Source of the DNA: an uncultured Pedobacter sp.
GTDB lineage: Bacteria > Bacteroidota > Bacteroidia > Sphingobacteriales > Sphingobacteriaceae
Assembly (NCBI RefSeq): GCF_946479715.1
Contig: NZ_CAMLHF010000100.1
Coordinates: 1-18,944 of the forward strand
Direction of reading: 5' to 3'
DNA: 18,944 bases
Part shown: in pieces, positions 6,695-14,139 of the stretch
Position numbering within the stretch: position 1 is the stretch's first letter
Layout of the letters: each line of letters opens with the position of its first letter
Position numbers and translations under genes: made by a program
The notes under the pieces: generated by a model
Databases searched by the model: none
What the model was told of the DNA's origin: nothing
Seen by the model: the letters and a program-made list of their open reading frames with translations, nothing else

Positions 6695-7333
6695 ATGAAC
6701 AAATTACGCAATTACTCATTAGCAATTTTAGTAGCACTTATCGCACTCACATTTAATGCCTGTAAGAAGGACCCCAAGCCCGAAGTGCCAGAAGAAGAGA
6801 TTGGCAAAGCAGAACTTACTTTTCTTGAAGTTGAACGCGAGGAACATGGTGATCATTATCATTATAACCCTATTGCCGAAGCAAAGCCAACCATCATAAG
6901 CTTTGATAGTAAAGGCTTGCCTCCTGTAGGTACGCACCTCCACCTTACGGAAGGTAAAACTTACAAACTAACACTTAAATCGTTTGATTTTGCGAACCGT
7001 GAAATGCAGCAGGAATTCCTGGAAAAACACGACATCCATCAGGCATTTATATTAGGTGCACCCGATGGGATTTTAACTTATGTCTATGCCGATAGGGATA
7101 AGGAGAATAAGAAAATAAGTGTTGGAGTAACAGGATATTTAACGGTTGATGAGCACACAGAAACAGGCTTTACCTTCCGCTATGTACTTCGTCACCTTAA
7201 TCCGGGAGTAAAGGCCGGCATCACGGCAGCGAACTGGAATGACATCAATTTTGCCTCAAAGTTTGCGGGGGCTAACGATTTGGATTTAAAATTCGAATTG
7301 CACCCAGTGCATGAAGGGGAACATGAACATTAA
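6695..7333 (+). CDS. His-rich lipoprotein, probable metal-binding partner of the receptor
   Basis: A 212-residue lipoprotein. The signal ends in the lipobox FNAC (Cys23) followed by KKDPKPE, as is common for Bacteroidota lipoproteins. Two His-rich segments stand out: EEHGDHYHYNP at about 49-59 and HPVHEGEHEH at the extreme C-terminus (203-212), with THLHL near 79. Such clusters are typical of zinc- or copper-binding extracytoplasmic proteins. The body is beta-rich and I do not recognise a named domain. It lies 40 bases downstream of the ZnuD-like receptor and probably belongs to the same transcript, which suggests it captures metal at the surface or receives it in the periplasm. A lysine-rich start after Cys (KKDPK) does not settle which side of the outer membrane it occupies. 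The metal identity is inference. Confidence 0.85.
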   Translation: MNKLRNYSLAILVALIALTFNACKKDPKPEVPEEEIGKAELTFLEVEREEHGDHYHYNPIAEAKPTIISFDSKGLPPVGTHLHLTEGKTYKLTLKSFDFANREMQQEFLEKHDIHQAFILGAPDGILTYVYADRDKENKKISVGVTGYLTVDEHTETGFTFRYVLRHLNPGVKAGITAANWNDINFASKFAGANDLDLKFELHPVHEGEHEH

Positions 7334-7389
7334 AAAATAAACTTGTAACAAATGTCATTGTCAGGAGACAAAAGGAAGTATAGAACATA

Positions 7390-7397
7390 TACTTTTG
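7390..7397 (+). promoter_or_regulatory. Possible -7 promoter element for the serine hydrolase gene
   Basis: TACTTTTG matches the Bacteroidota -7 consensus TAnnTTTG and lies 15 bases before the ATG at 7413. No -33 TTTG is seen at normal spacing, and the short inverted repeat AGTATA...TATACT overlaps its upstream edge. It supports a separate promoter for the hydrolase, though weakly. Confidence 0.3.
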
Positions 7398-7412
7398 AAT
7401 AAATAATAGCTT

Positions 7413-8609
7413 ATGAATAAGTCATATCCGGCAATGATAGCCTTTCTGCTTTTTATTAGCAGTCCAGTTTTAAAAGCTCAGCAGATTAAAAAGATTGATG
7501 GAAGCTCCATCAGTACTGATTCTCTGCGCAACAAAATTTTATTCTTAATGGATAAGGCCAAAGTTAAAGGACTTGAGTTGGCGATTTTCAATAAAAACAA
7601 AGTAGTTTATAAGGAGGGGTTTGGCATTGGCAATGATGCCGGGATGAAGTTGCATCCTTCTATGAGCATTTACGGCGCATCTTTAAGTAAAACCGTATTT
7701 ACAGTATTGGTGTTAAAACTGGTAGAAGAAGGAGTAATCGATCTGGACAAGCCACTACAGGATTATTTACCAAAACCCATCTACGAATATCCTCAAAAAA
7801 CCAAATGGCAGGATAATTATAACGATCTTAAAACAGATACACTTTATAAACGGATAACTGCTAGAATGTGTTTGGATCATACCACTGGATTTCCAAATTG
7901 GCGATGGGACAATTCCGACCAAAAGCTAAGGGTTGCGTTTATGCCTGGCAGCAGATATAGTTATTCGGGCGAAGGGATGGTTTATTTGCAAACGATAATT
8001 GAGAAAATTACCCAAAAGTCTTTAGCACAACTTATGACGGAAAAAATATTTACCCCTTTTAATATGAAGAATTCTGCTTATACCTGGCTACCGAGATTTG
8101 AAGCCGATTATGCACTTGGATATAACCAGGAAGGTAAAGCCTATGAGAAAGACAAAGATAATGAGGCGCGTTCTCCAAGTACTCTTGAAACAACGCTGGA
8201 TGACTATTCTAAATTTGTTGAAGCCTTGCTGCAGGGCCAGGCTCTTAAGAAACAATCACGACAAGAGATGTTCCGCCCACAGTTCCGTTTGCGGTCTGTT
8301 ACCCAATTTGGGCCATTGTCTCAAAAAGACACCAGTGCTAATGATGGGATATCCTTAAGCTATGGACTAGGATGGGGTTTACTTAAATCGCCTTATGGCT
8401 GGGGTGCTTTTAAGGAAGGTCATGGTGATGGATTTCAGCATTATTGTATTGTTTTTCCTGAAACCGGTACCGGCATAGTTATAATGACCAATAGTGATAA
8501 TGGAGAAAGCATTTTTAAGGATATACTTGAAATAGCGATTGCCGATAAATATACTCCATGGAAATGGCAAAATTATATTCCTTATAACTATAATTCTCTT
8601 CAAGAATAA
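7413..8609 (+). CDS. Secreted serine hydrolase of the class C beta-lactamase/esterase family
   Basis: An exported 398-residue serine hydrolase with the penicillin-binding/beta-lactamase fold (Beta-lactamase family, Pfam PF00144 type). A signal peptide covers about 1-22 (MIAFLLFISSPVLKA, then QQ). The nucleophile motif is SLSK at 90-93 (Ser90, Lys93). The second motif is Tyr184-Ser-Gly186 within RYSYSGEG, where classical enzymes have Tyr-x-Asn. The third region is EGHGDG at about 335-340, with His337 replacing the usual KTG lysine. This pattern fits esterase or peptidase-like relatives better than a true antibiotic-hydrolysing AmpC. The gene lies 79 bases after the His-rich lipoprotein and has its own possible promoter. 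A strong terminator follows, so it closes the left half of the window. Its substrate and any link to metal homeostasis cannot be read from the sequence. Confidence 0.87.
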   Translation: MNKSYPAMIAFLLFISSPVLKAQQIKKIDGSSISTDSLRNKILFLMDKAKVKGLELAIFNKNKVVYKEGFGIGNDAGMKLHPSMSIYGASLSKTVFTVLVLKLVEEGVIDLDKPLQDYLPKPIYEYPQKTKWQDNYNDLKTDTLYKRITARMCLDHTTGFPNWRWDNSDQKLRVAFMPGSRYSYSGEGMVYLQTIIEKITQKSLAQLMTEKIFTPFNMKNSAYTWLPRFEADYALGYNQEGKAYEKDKDNEARSPSTLETTLDDYSKFVEALLQGQALKKQSRQEMFRPQFRLRSVTQFGPLSQKDTSANDGISLSYGLGWGLLKSPYGWGAFKEGHGDGFQHYCIVFPETGTGIVIMTNSDNGESIFKDILEIAIADKYTPWKWQNYIPYNYNSLQE

Positions 8610-8652
8610 AGAGAAAGTGCCAAATTAAATTTTGCTCTCCTTAGCGTCCACC

Positions 8653-8694
8653 GAATTGGTAAGCACGATTTTTCGTCGCTTGCCAATTCTTTTC
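8653..8694 (+). terminator. Intrinsic terminator after the serine hydrolase gene
   Basis: GAATTGGTAAGC...GCTTGCCAATTC forms a long hairpin (8653-8689). The outer twelve pairs contain one G-T wobble; a short CGA/TCG extension with a one-base bulge leads to a T-rich loop. It is followed directly by TTTT (8690-8693). It lies 43 bases after the hydrolase stop and separates that gene from the sigma-factor locus. Confidence 0.8.
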
Positions 8695-8756
8695 AAATTA
8701 ATTTATTAATATTGAGTTTGAAACGAACTCGGATTCGAAAGGGGAGATAAGGATTT

Positions 8757-9332
8757 ATGATCAATTACAGCACATGCTTTGACCAGGAGCTTGTCCTCTT
8801 ATTAAAAGATGACGATGATGCTGCTTTTAAGGAGATCTATCTACGCTATGATAAACTTCTTTTGATTTATGCTTATAAGAAATTGCGCAATAGGGAGGAA
8901 GCAAAAGATCTTGTTCAGGATGTATTTACCTGGTTGTGGAATAGCCGCAAAGATTTCTCTTTAAACACAACCCTGTCGGGTTATCTTTATAAATCTGTCC
9001 TTAATCGAATTTTCGATGTCGTTAAGCATAAGGGTATCATTAGAAAATATGTGGATAGCGGAAAACATTATATTGAGATAAGTAATGAGGACACAGATTA
9101 TTTAATCCGTGAAAAAGATATTACACTGCTAATCGAAAAGGAAATATTAGCGATGCCTCCCAAAATGCGGGAGATCTATACCTTGAAGAAGAAATATTTT
9201 CTAAGTACTAAAGAGATTGCTACGGAACTCAGCCTTTCAGAACATACCGTTTCAACCCAAATGAAGCGTGCACTTAAACACCTTAAAGTTAAACTTGGTA
9301 TTATAGTTTTATTCGTAACTGTCGGTTTTTGA
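8757..9332 (+). CDS. ECF-family RNA polymerase sigma factor (FecI/PUL type)
   Basis: Extracytoplasmic-function sigma factor, 191 residues, that would direct RNA polymerase to the downstream SusC/SusD genes when released by its anti-sigma partner. Region 2 covers about 22-90, with FKEIYLRYDKLLLIYAYKKL and the core-binding helix EEAKDLVQDVFTWLW (about 47-61). Region 4 covers about 131-178, with MPPKMREIYTLKKKY and the HTH STKEIATELSLSEHTVSTQMKR. The protein ends in a hydrophobic tail (LGIIVLFVTVGF), a feature I have seen in related Bacteroidota ECF factors. The purine-rich stretch GGGGAGATAAGG ends four bases before the ATG. No clear TAnnTTTG promoter is visible in the 60 bases between the upstream terminator and the start. 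The FecR gene follows after 92 bases. Confidence 0.93.
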   Translation: MINYSTCFDQELVLLLKDDDDAAFKEIYLRYDKLLLIYAYKKLRNREEAKDLVQDVFTWLWNSRKDFSLNTTLSGYLYKSVLNRIFDVVKHKGIIRKYVDSGKHYIEISNEDTDYLIREKDITLLIEKEILAMPPKMREIYTLKKKYFLSTKEIATELSLSEHTVSTQMKRALKHLKVKLGIIVLFVTVGF

Positions 9333-9354
9333 TTTATTTTAAATCTTTTTTTGG

Positions 9355-9390
9355 TCGTTGTACCTAATGGCTTCTTTTGAATCGTCTTAG
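9355..9390 (+). promoter_or_regulatory. Candidate ECF-type promoter before the FecR gene
   Basis: The 92-base gap between the sigma-factor and FecR genes contains a T-rich run, TTGTACCTA at 9358-9366, and ATCGTCTTA at 9381-9389. A CGTC-type -10 element downstream of a TACC-like block is reminiscent of ECF-dependent promoters. That reading would make FecR a target of the sigma factor just upstream. The match is by eye only and the -35 element is uncertain. Confidence 0.3.
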
Positions 9391-9424
9391 TCTTTAATAA
9401 GGGTTAAACCGGGAATAAAAGACC

Positions 9425-10555
9425 ATGCAAAAAGACATACAAGCCATATTAGATAAAGTGAGTTCAGGAAATGGAACGGCTGAAGAACAGCAGATTGCGA
9501 AATATTGGCTGCATCAACTTCACCAGGATGATGATTCCGAGTTTTCTGAAACGGACCTGGATGCGCTTAGCTCTGAAATGTGGCACGAAATTCAGAAGAA
9601 AAGAAAAGCAGAAAGCCCAGGAAGACGCTTTTTATGGCCGGCAGTTGCTGCGGCTGCCTGTCTGATTTTAGCTTTCTGTAGTGTACTGTATTTTTATCAC
9701 AATGGTACATCAGATGGCAATAAAATGGCACAAGTATTATTTCAGGATATTTCTGCGGGAGGAAATAAAGCTTATTTAACTTTGGCAAATGGCAAAAAGA
9801 TTAGTTTAACCGATGCATCTAGCGGTACAATAGCTACACAGGCCGGTATACAAATTACCAAAACATCGAGTGGACAACTTGTGTATACGATTGCCAATCA
9901 AAAAGCAATAGAAAAAAACGACTATTATAATCGTATTGAAACACCCAAAGGCGGACAATATCAGTTAAACCTTCCTGATGGAACTAAGGTCTGGCTCAAC
10001 TCGGCCTCCTCTTTAAAATACCTTGTTAATTTCTCTTCAAAAGAAGAGCGAATTGTTGAATTAACCGGGGAAGCTTATTTTGAAGTAGCAAAAGATAAAA
10101 ACCATCCATTCCTGGTACGTAGTGCAGGTCAGGAAGTTAAAGTTCTTGGTACTCATTTTAATGTAAATGCATATGACGACGAGAATGGAGTTAAAACTAC
10201 ATTGTTAGAAGGATCTGTAAAGGTGAATAATGATGTTGTTCTGATTCCAGGGGAGCAATCTGTTTTTGTAGGAGGCAAGCTCAATGTAAAAGCTGTAAAT
10301 GCCGGTGATGCGATAGACTGGAAAAATGGCGAGTTCGTTTTTAATAAAGACCCGCTAACTGATATTTTAAGAAAGGTATCGAGATGGTATAATGTAGATA
10401 TTGTCTATGTACGCAATCTCGGTTCGCCACTGGATGTCCCTACTTTTAGTGGCTCCGTCTCCCGATTTGAAAATGTATCCGTCATATTGAGGATGCTTGA
10501 AGAAACCAGTAATGTGCGCTTTGCTATAGAAGGCAAGACGATAAAAGTAAAATAA
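9425..10555 (+). CDS. FecR-family anti-sigma factor
   Basis: Inner-membrane regulator, 376 residues, that holds the adjacent ECF sigma factor and receives a signal from the STN domain of the SusC-like receptor. The N-terminal cytoplasmic part (1-68) is the sigma-binding region. A single membrane helix lies at about 70-91 (WPAVAAAACLILAFCSVLYF). The periplasmic FecR domain spans about 173-268, with the typical TPKGGQYQLNLPDGTKVWLN, ELTGEAYFEVAKDKNHPF and VKVLGTHFNVNAY. The C-terminal DUF4974 domain (about 308-376) includes PLTDILRKVSRWYNVDIVY and ends in GKTIKVK; this domain is thought to contact the receptor STN domain. All parts are intact. Length and order are typical of Bacteroidota PUL anti-sigma factors. 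A 190-base leader region separates it from the receptor gene. Confidence 0.93.
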   Translation: MQKDIQAILDKVSSGNGTAEEQQIAKYWLHQLHQDDDSEFSETDLDALSSEMWHEIQKKRKAESPGRRFLWPAVAAAACLILAFCSVLYFYHNGTSDGNKMAQVLFQDISAGGNKAYLTLANGKKISLTDASSGTIATQAGIQITKTSSGQLVYTIANQKAIEKNDYYNRIETPKGGQYQLNLPDGTKVWLNSASSLKYLVNFSSKEERIVELTGEAYFEVAKDKNHPFLVRSAGQEVKVLGTHFNVNAYDDENGVKTTLLEGSVKVNNDVVLIPGEQSVFVGGKLNVKAVNAGDAIDWKNGEFVFNKDPLTDILRKVSRWYNVDIVYVRNLGSPLDVPTFSGSVSRFENVSVILRMLEETSNVRFAIEGKTIKVK

Positions 10556-10589
10556 CCTAACCAACAATCAACAACTAAACAAAACCAAA

Positions 10590-10686
10590 ATGAAAAGAAT
10601 CAAAGGCAAAGCAAGCTGATATTTCCGCGCAGGTTTTTAAGAAAAAAGCTATGAAAGTGTTTCAGCACTTCCATAGCAATATCTGA
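10590..10686 (+). other. Possible frameshifted small open frame in the FecR-SusC gap
   Basis: The ATG at 10590 opens only a nine-residue frame (MKRIKGKAS, stop at 10617-10619). In the +1 frame, however, the stretch from 10594 to 10686 is open for 30 codons and protein-like (KESKAKQADISAQVFKK at its start, FQHFHSNI at its end). Removing one A from AAAA at 10593-10596 would join the ATG to this frame and give a 31-residue basic peptide. It also has an internal ATG at 10651, giving 11 residues. It may be a broken small gene, a sequencing indel, or chance. I know no function for such a peptide. Confidence 0.3.
10648..10677 (+). promoter_or_regulatory. Hairpin in the leader of the SusC-like gene
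   Basis: GCTATGAAAGTG and CACTTCCATAGC form a twelve-base stem with one A-C mismatch around the loop TTTCAG. No T-run follows (next bases AATATCTGAG), so it is not a standard terminator. It lies 68 bases before the receptor ATG and overlaps the small open frame. It could attenuate or stabilise the receptor transcript relative to FecR, or reflect coding of the small peptide. Confidence 0.45.
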
Positions 10687-10745
10687 GTTAACCATAAAAA
10701 ACAAATTCCAGATCAGTTTAACGTATTAACCCAAGCTTCAAAGGT

Positions 10746-13700
10746 ATGAAATTATATACTTTTAACCTAGGTGTGCCATGCCAATGGCTACCTCCAGAAT
10801 TTTTATCAGTTATGAATTCGGTTGTCCGGCAATTTGCTACAGCCGATAAAAGAAAATTACTAATGAGAATTAACTTGATCATAATTATAATGACCAGCTG
10901 TTTACTGCAAGTCAGTGCAACCAGTTTTGCGCAGCGATTTAGTTATAATAAACGACAGGTTGCACTACGTCAGGTTTTTCAAGAAATCAAAAAACAGACC
11001 GGATATAAAGTGCTGTATTCAGATCAGAACGTCAACGGAAATCTTTTAATTAATGCTGAATTTAATAATGCAGAGTTAGAAACTGTACTGCAATCTTTGT
11101 TGAAGGACCTGCAACTGACATATAAGATAGATCAGAAAGTAATTCTCATTAAATCGTTGGCAAAGCCCGTGTTTAAACAAATAACAGCTTTGCCAGCTAG
11201 AGCTGATATCAGCGGAAAAGTGGTAGATAATAAAGGAAAGCCTCTTCCCGGAGCATCAGTAAGCGTAAAAGGAGAAGGTAAGGTTGTAAGTACAAACGAC
11301 GAAGGCATATTTCTTTTAAAGGATGTACAGGAGCCTGTAACATTGATTGTTTCATTTATAGGTTACATCCGCAAAGAAGTAGAGGTTGTTAAAAACCAAC
11401 AATTAGTTATAACACTAATGGAGGATGTTGGTCAGCTAAACAATGTCATCGTGGTCGGTTACGATAGCAAGAAGCAGAATGAACTGACAAGTGCTGTTGC
11501 TGTTGTCTCATCGGTGAAATTAAAAGATGTAACGGCTAATAATATTGGCACAATGCTTCAGGGTAAAGTGGCAGGTTTGCAAGTAGTAAACAGTTCCGGT
11601 GCACCAGGCTCTGTTCCTGAAATAAGATTAAGAGGGGTGTCTTCTGTGAATGCCAATCAAAGTCCTCTTACAGTTGTAGATGGGATTATTGGAGGGAATT
11701 ATGACCCTAATGATGTGGCATCAATTACGGTGCTTAAAGATGCCGGAGCTACGGCTTTGTATGGATCTCAGGCAAATGCAGGTGTTATTATTATAAATAC
11801 AAAACGGGCTACATCCGGAGAAACCAACTTTGAGTTTAAGGCTACATCCGGATTTAGAACAGCTGATTTTGGTAAACTGGATGTGATGAACAGTGCTGAA
11901 CTATATGACTCCCAAAAAGAGTTTTACCGGGATTATATTGTTGGTGCAACAGATAATTCATACAAGATAGATCTGATTAAATTTTATAGTGAACGCCCAT
12001 TATCACTCTTAAATCAGGATTATGACTGGTCAAAAGAATCCTTTAAACCTGCGCCGGTAAACGCATTTTATTTGTCGGCCAGTGGAAGTACAGAAAAGAA
12101 TAATTATTATGTAGGTGCATCTTACTATAATGAAAAGGGAACATTTCTGAACACAGGTTTTCAGCGAATTAACCTCCGCGCTAATTCAACCTACACATTC
12201 TCTAAGAAATTAAGTATTACCAATAATATCAACCTGAGTGCATCAATAGGTAAAAGTTATGATTACAACGATGTGTATTATTCCTTTTTAAATCTGCCAT
12301 GGGACAATCCATACGATGAAAATGGTACGCCTATATATGTAGATGGGAATTCGACCTTTAAATGGTGGTCGCGGGATAAAATCAATCCAATCCATACGGT
12401 GAAGAATTCTGAACATCCTTACAAAGGGTTTGATGTAAATTATGACTTTGGATTAAACTATAACATTAACAGTTGGTTAACTTTCTCCAGTACAAACAGA
12501 GGTTCTGCAGGTTTTAATAAAGGGAAAAATTATTTCTCTCCAATTGTAGCAGGCACTTATCATGGAACTGGCTATATTGATGAGCTGAATACACTGAATT
12601 ATGGGGTTATTTCCAATAATCTGTTTAAGTTTAATTTTCAATTTGGTGATCATTCTATTACAGGATTGGCGGGGATAGCCCTGGAGGCTGGACAAACAGA
12701 ATACTCAGGAGCTTCGGGTAAGGGTTTGCCAGAAGGACTGAAGGTACTTAATGTTGTATCTAACAATCAACTTGTAAATGGGTTTACAGATAAAAGTTAC
12801 CTGCAGTCTGGATTATCGCAGGTTAACTATAATTATAAAAGCCGCTACTTTTTATCGGGCTCATTTCGTATAGATGGATCCTCTGCTTTTCCGGAAGGAA
12901 ATAGGTACGCTTCCTTTCCTTCGGTATCGGGGGCCTGGTTAGCAAGTAATGAAGATTTCTTGAAAAACAGTACCCTCATTGATAATTTAAAGCTAAGGTT
13001 AAGTTACGGTATTACGGGAACACAGGATATTGGTTCATCGAGGTATCTTGGTCTGTATTCTTTAACCACTCAATACAATTCATTAACCGGAGCTGTACCT
13101 TATCAGCTCGCGAGTCCTAATTTAACCTGGGAAAGTAAGCATCAAATTAATGCGGGTATTGATATCGGCTTATTTAAAAGAGTTAACCTTACAGTTGATG
13201 TGTATCGTAACAATACTAAAGATCTGCTTCTGCAAGTTTCGCAGCCTTTGTCTGTTGGCTTTGAAACGAAATGGGAAAATGCCGGAAATGTAATTAACAA
13301 AGGGATTGAATTAGGGATTAATACTACAAACATAAAAACAACGGATTTCGAATGGACTACAGATTTTACAATAAACTTTAACAGCAATAAATTATACGGT
13401 TTACCGGCCGACATTGTGAAGACAGGATCATGGAGCATTTCTCAGATCTATCGCAATGGAGGTAACCTTTACGAATTTTATATGCCTAAATGGCTTGGAA
13501 TAGATAGTCAGACCGGAGCACCTGTCTGGGAAAAGCTGATTTATAATGAAGAGGGCAAAGCGGTTGCGAGTGAGAAAACACTAAATTATGCTGAAGCTAC
13601 CACTCAGGAATCAGGATCGGCGTTGCCCAAATATCAGGGTGGTTTCAATAATAGTTTGAGTTACAAAGGTTTCAATTTACGTGTAAGTACTTACTTTAAC

Positions 13701-14135
13701 TATGGCAATAAGGTGTTTAGCAACAACCTTCGTTTTATGATGAACGATGGACATGAACCTTATTATAACCAAATCAGACTACCCGATGGCGCTAAGATCT
13801 GGTCTGGTCCTGGTGATATTGATGCTACCGAGCCAAGCCCCCAGAATTCAGCAAATTCTACAGAAACATCTACCCGTTACCTTAAAGACGGCAGTTATTT
13901 TACGATCAGAAATATTTCATTTAGCTATGCTTTGCCTGCGTCGTTGGTAAAGAAACTGCACTTTAAAGCAATCACCTTAGGAGTTACGGCTGATAATGTG
14001 GCTACATTTTCGAATTTCTTAGGTCAGGATCCACAAACAACGATTAGTTCAGGAAGTTTTATAACGCCAGGGGTATCAGACTTCAAATATCCCAACAACA
14101 GGCAATATTTATTTACCGCTAACTTCAACTTTTAA
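10746..14135 (+). CDS. SusC-like TonB-dependent receptor with STN signalling domain
   Basis: Outer-membrane nutrient transporter of the SusC/RagA family, 1129 residues, which pairs with the downstream SusD-like lid to import oligomeric substrate. Order: signal segment (about 41-62, ending ATSFAQ), STN domain (about 66-138, signals to FecR), carboxypeptidase-regulatory-like beta domain (about 155-225), plug (about 245-353, with MLQGKVAGLQV, RLRGVSSVNANQSPLTVVDG, ITVLKDAGATALYGSQANAG), and a long barrel ending FTANFNF. An N-terminal extension of about 40 residues (start MKLYTFNLGVPCQWLPPEF) precedes the signal core. Similar extensions occur in Sphingobacteriaceae SusC proteins, so I keep the start at 10746. 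An ATG at 10863 would give a compact 24-residue signal peptide and is the main alternative. The STN domain plus the upstream ECF/FecR pair indicates substrate-dependent induction. Confidence 0.95.
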   Translation: MKLYTFNLGVPCQWLPPEFLSVMNSVVRQFATADKRKLLMRINLIIIIMTSCLLQVSATSFAQRFSYNKRQVALRQVFQEIKKQTGYKVLYSDQNVNGNLLINAEFNNAELETVLQSLLKDLQLTYKIDQKVILIKSLAKPVFKQITALPARADISGKVVDNKGKPLPGASVSVKGEGKVVSTNDEGIFLLKDVQEPVTLIVSFIGYIRKEVEVVKNQQLVITLMEDVGQLNNVIVVGYDSKKQNELTSAVAVVSSVKLKDVTANNIGTMLQGKVAGLQVVNSSGAPGSVPEIRLRGVSSVNANQSPLTVVDGIIGGNYDPNDVASITVLKDAGATALYGSQANAGVIIINTKRATSGETNFEFKATSGFRTADFGKLDVMNSAELYDSQKEFYRDYIVGATDNSYKIDLIKFYSERPLSLLNQDYDWSKESFKPAPVNAFYLSASGSTEKNNYYVGASYYNEKGTFLNTGFQRINLRANSTYTFSKKLSITNNINLSASIGKSYDYNDVYYSFLNLPWDNPYDENGTPIYVDGNSTFKWWSRDKINPIHTVKNSEHPYKGFDVNYDFGLNYNINSWLTFSSTNRGSAGFNKGKNYFSPIVAGTYHGTGYIDELNTLNYGVISNNLFKFNFQFGDHSITGLAGIALEAGQTEYSGASGKGLPEGLKVLNVVSNNQLVNGFTDKSYLQSGLSQVNYNYKSRYFLSGSFRIDGSSAFPEGNRYASFPSVSGAWLASNEDFLKNSTLIDNLKLRLSYGITGTQDIGSSRYLGLYSLTTQYNSLTGAVPYQLASPNLTWESKHQINAGIDIGLFKRVNLTVDVYRNNTKDLLLQVSQPLSVGFETKWENAGNVINKGIELGINTTNIKTTDFEWTTDFTINFNSNKLYGLPADIVKTGSWSISQIYRNGGNLYEFYMPKWLGIDSQTGAPVWEKLIYNEEGKAVASEKTLNYAEATTQESGSALPKYQGGFNNSLSYKGFNLRVSTYFNYGNKVFSNNLRFMMNDGHEPYYNQIRLPDGAKIWSGPGDIDATEPSPQNSANSTETSTRYLKDGSYFTIRNISFSYALPASLVKKLHFKAITLGVTADNVATFSNFLGQDPQTTISSGSFITPGVSDFKYPNNRQYLFTANFNF

Positions 14136-14139
14136 GCAT

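Noticed and set aside
8610..8640. AT-rich imperfect hairpin just after the hydrolase stop
   Set aside because: The stem is interrupted and weak; the hairpin at 8653-8689 with its T-run is the better terminator.
8724..8740. CGAA...TTCG inverted repeat upstream of the sigma-factor gene as an operator
   Set aside because: Only four bases pair and there is no second copy; this is within chance expectation.
13142..13438. Antisense open frame of 98 codons in the SusC-like gene
   Set aside because: It is opposite a long conserved barrel-coding region, has no domain I recognise and no promoter or ribosome-binding site.
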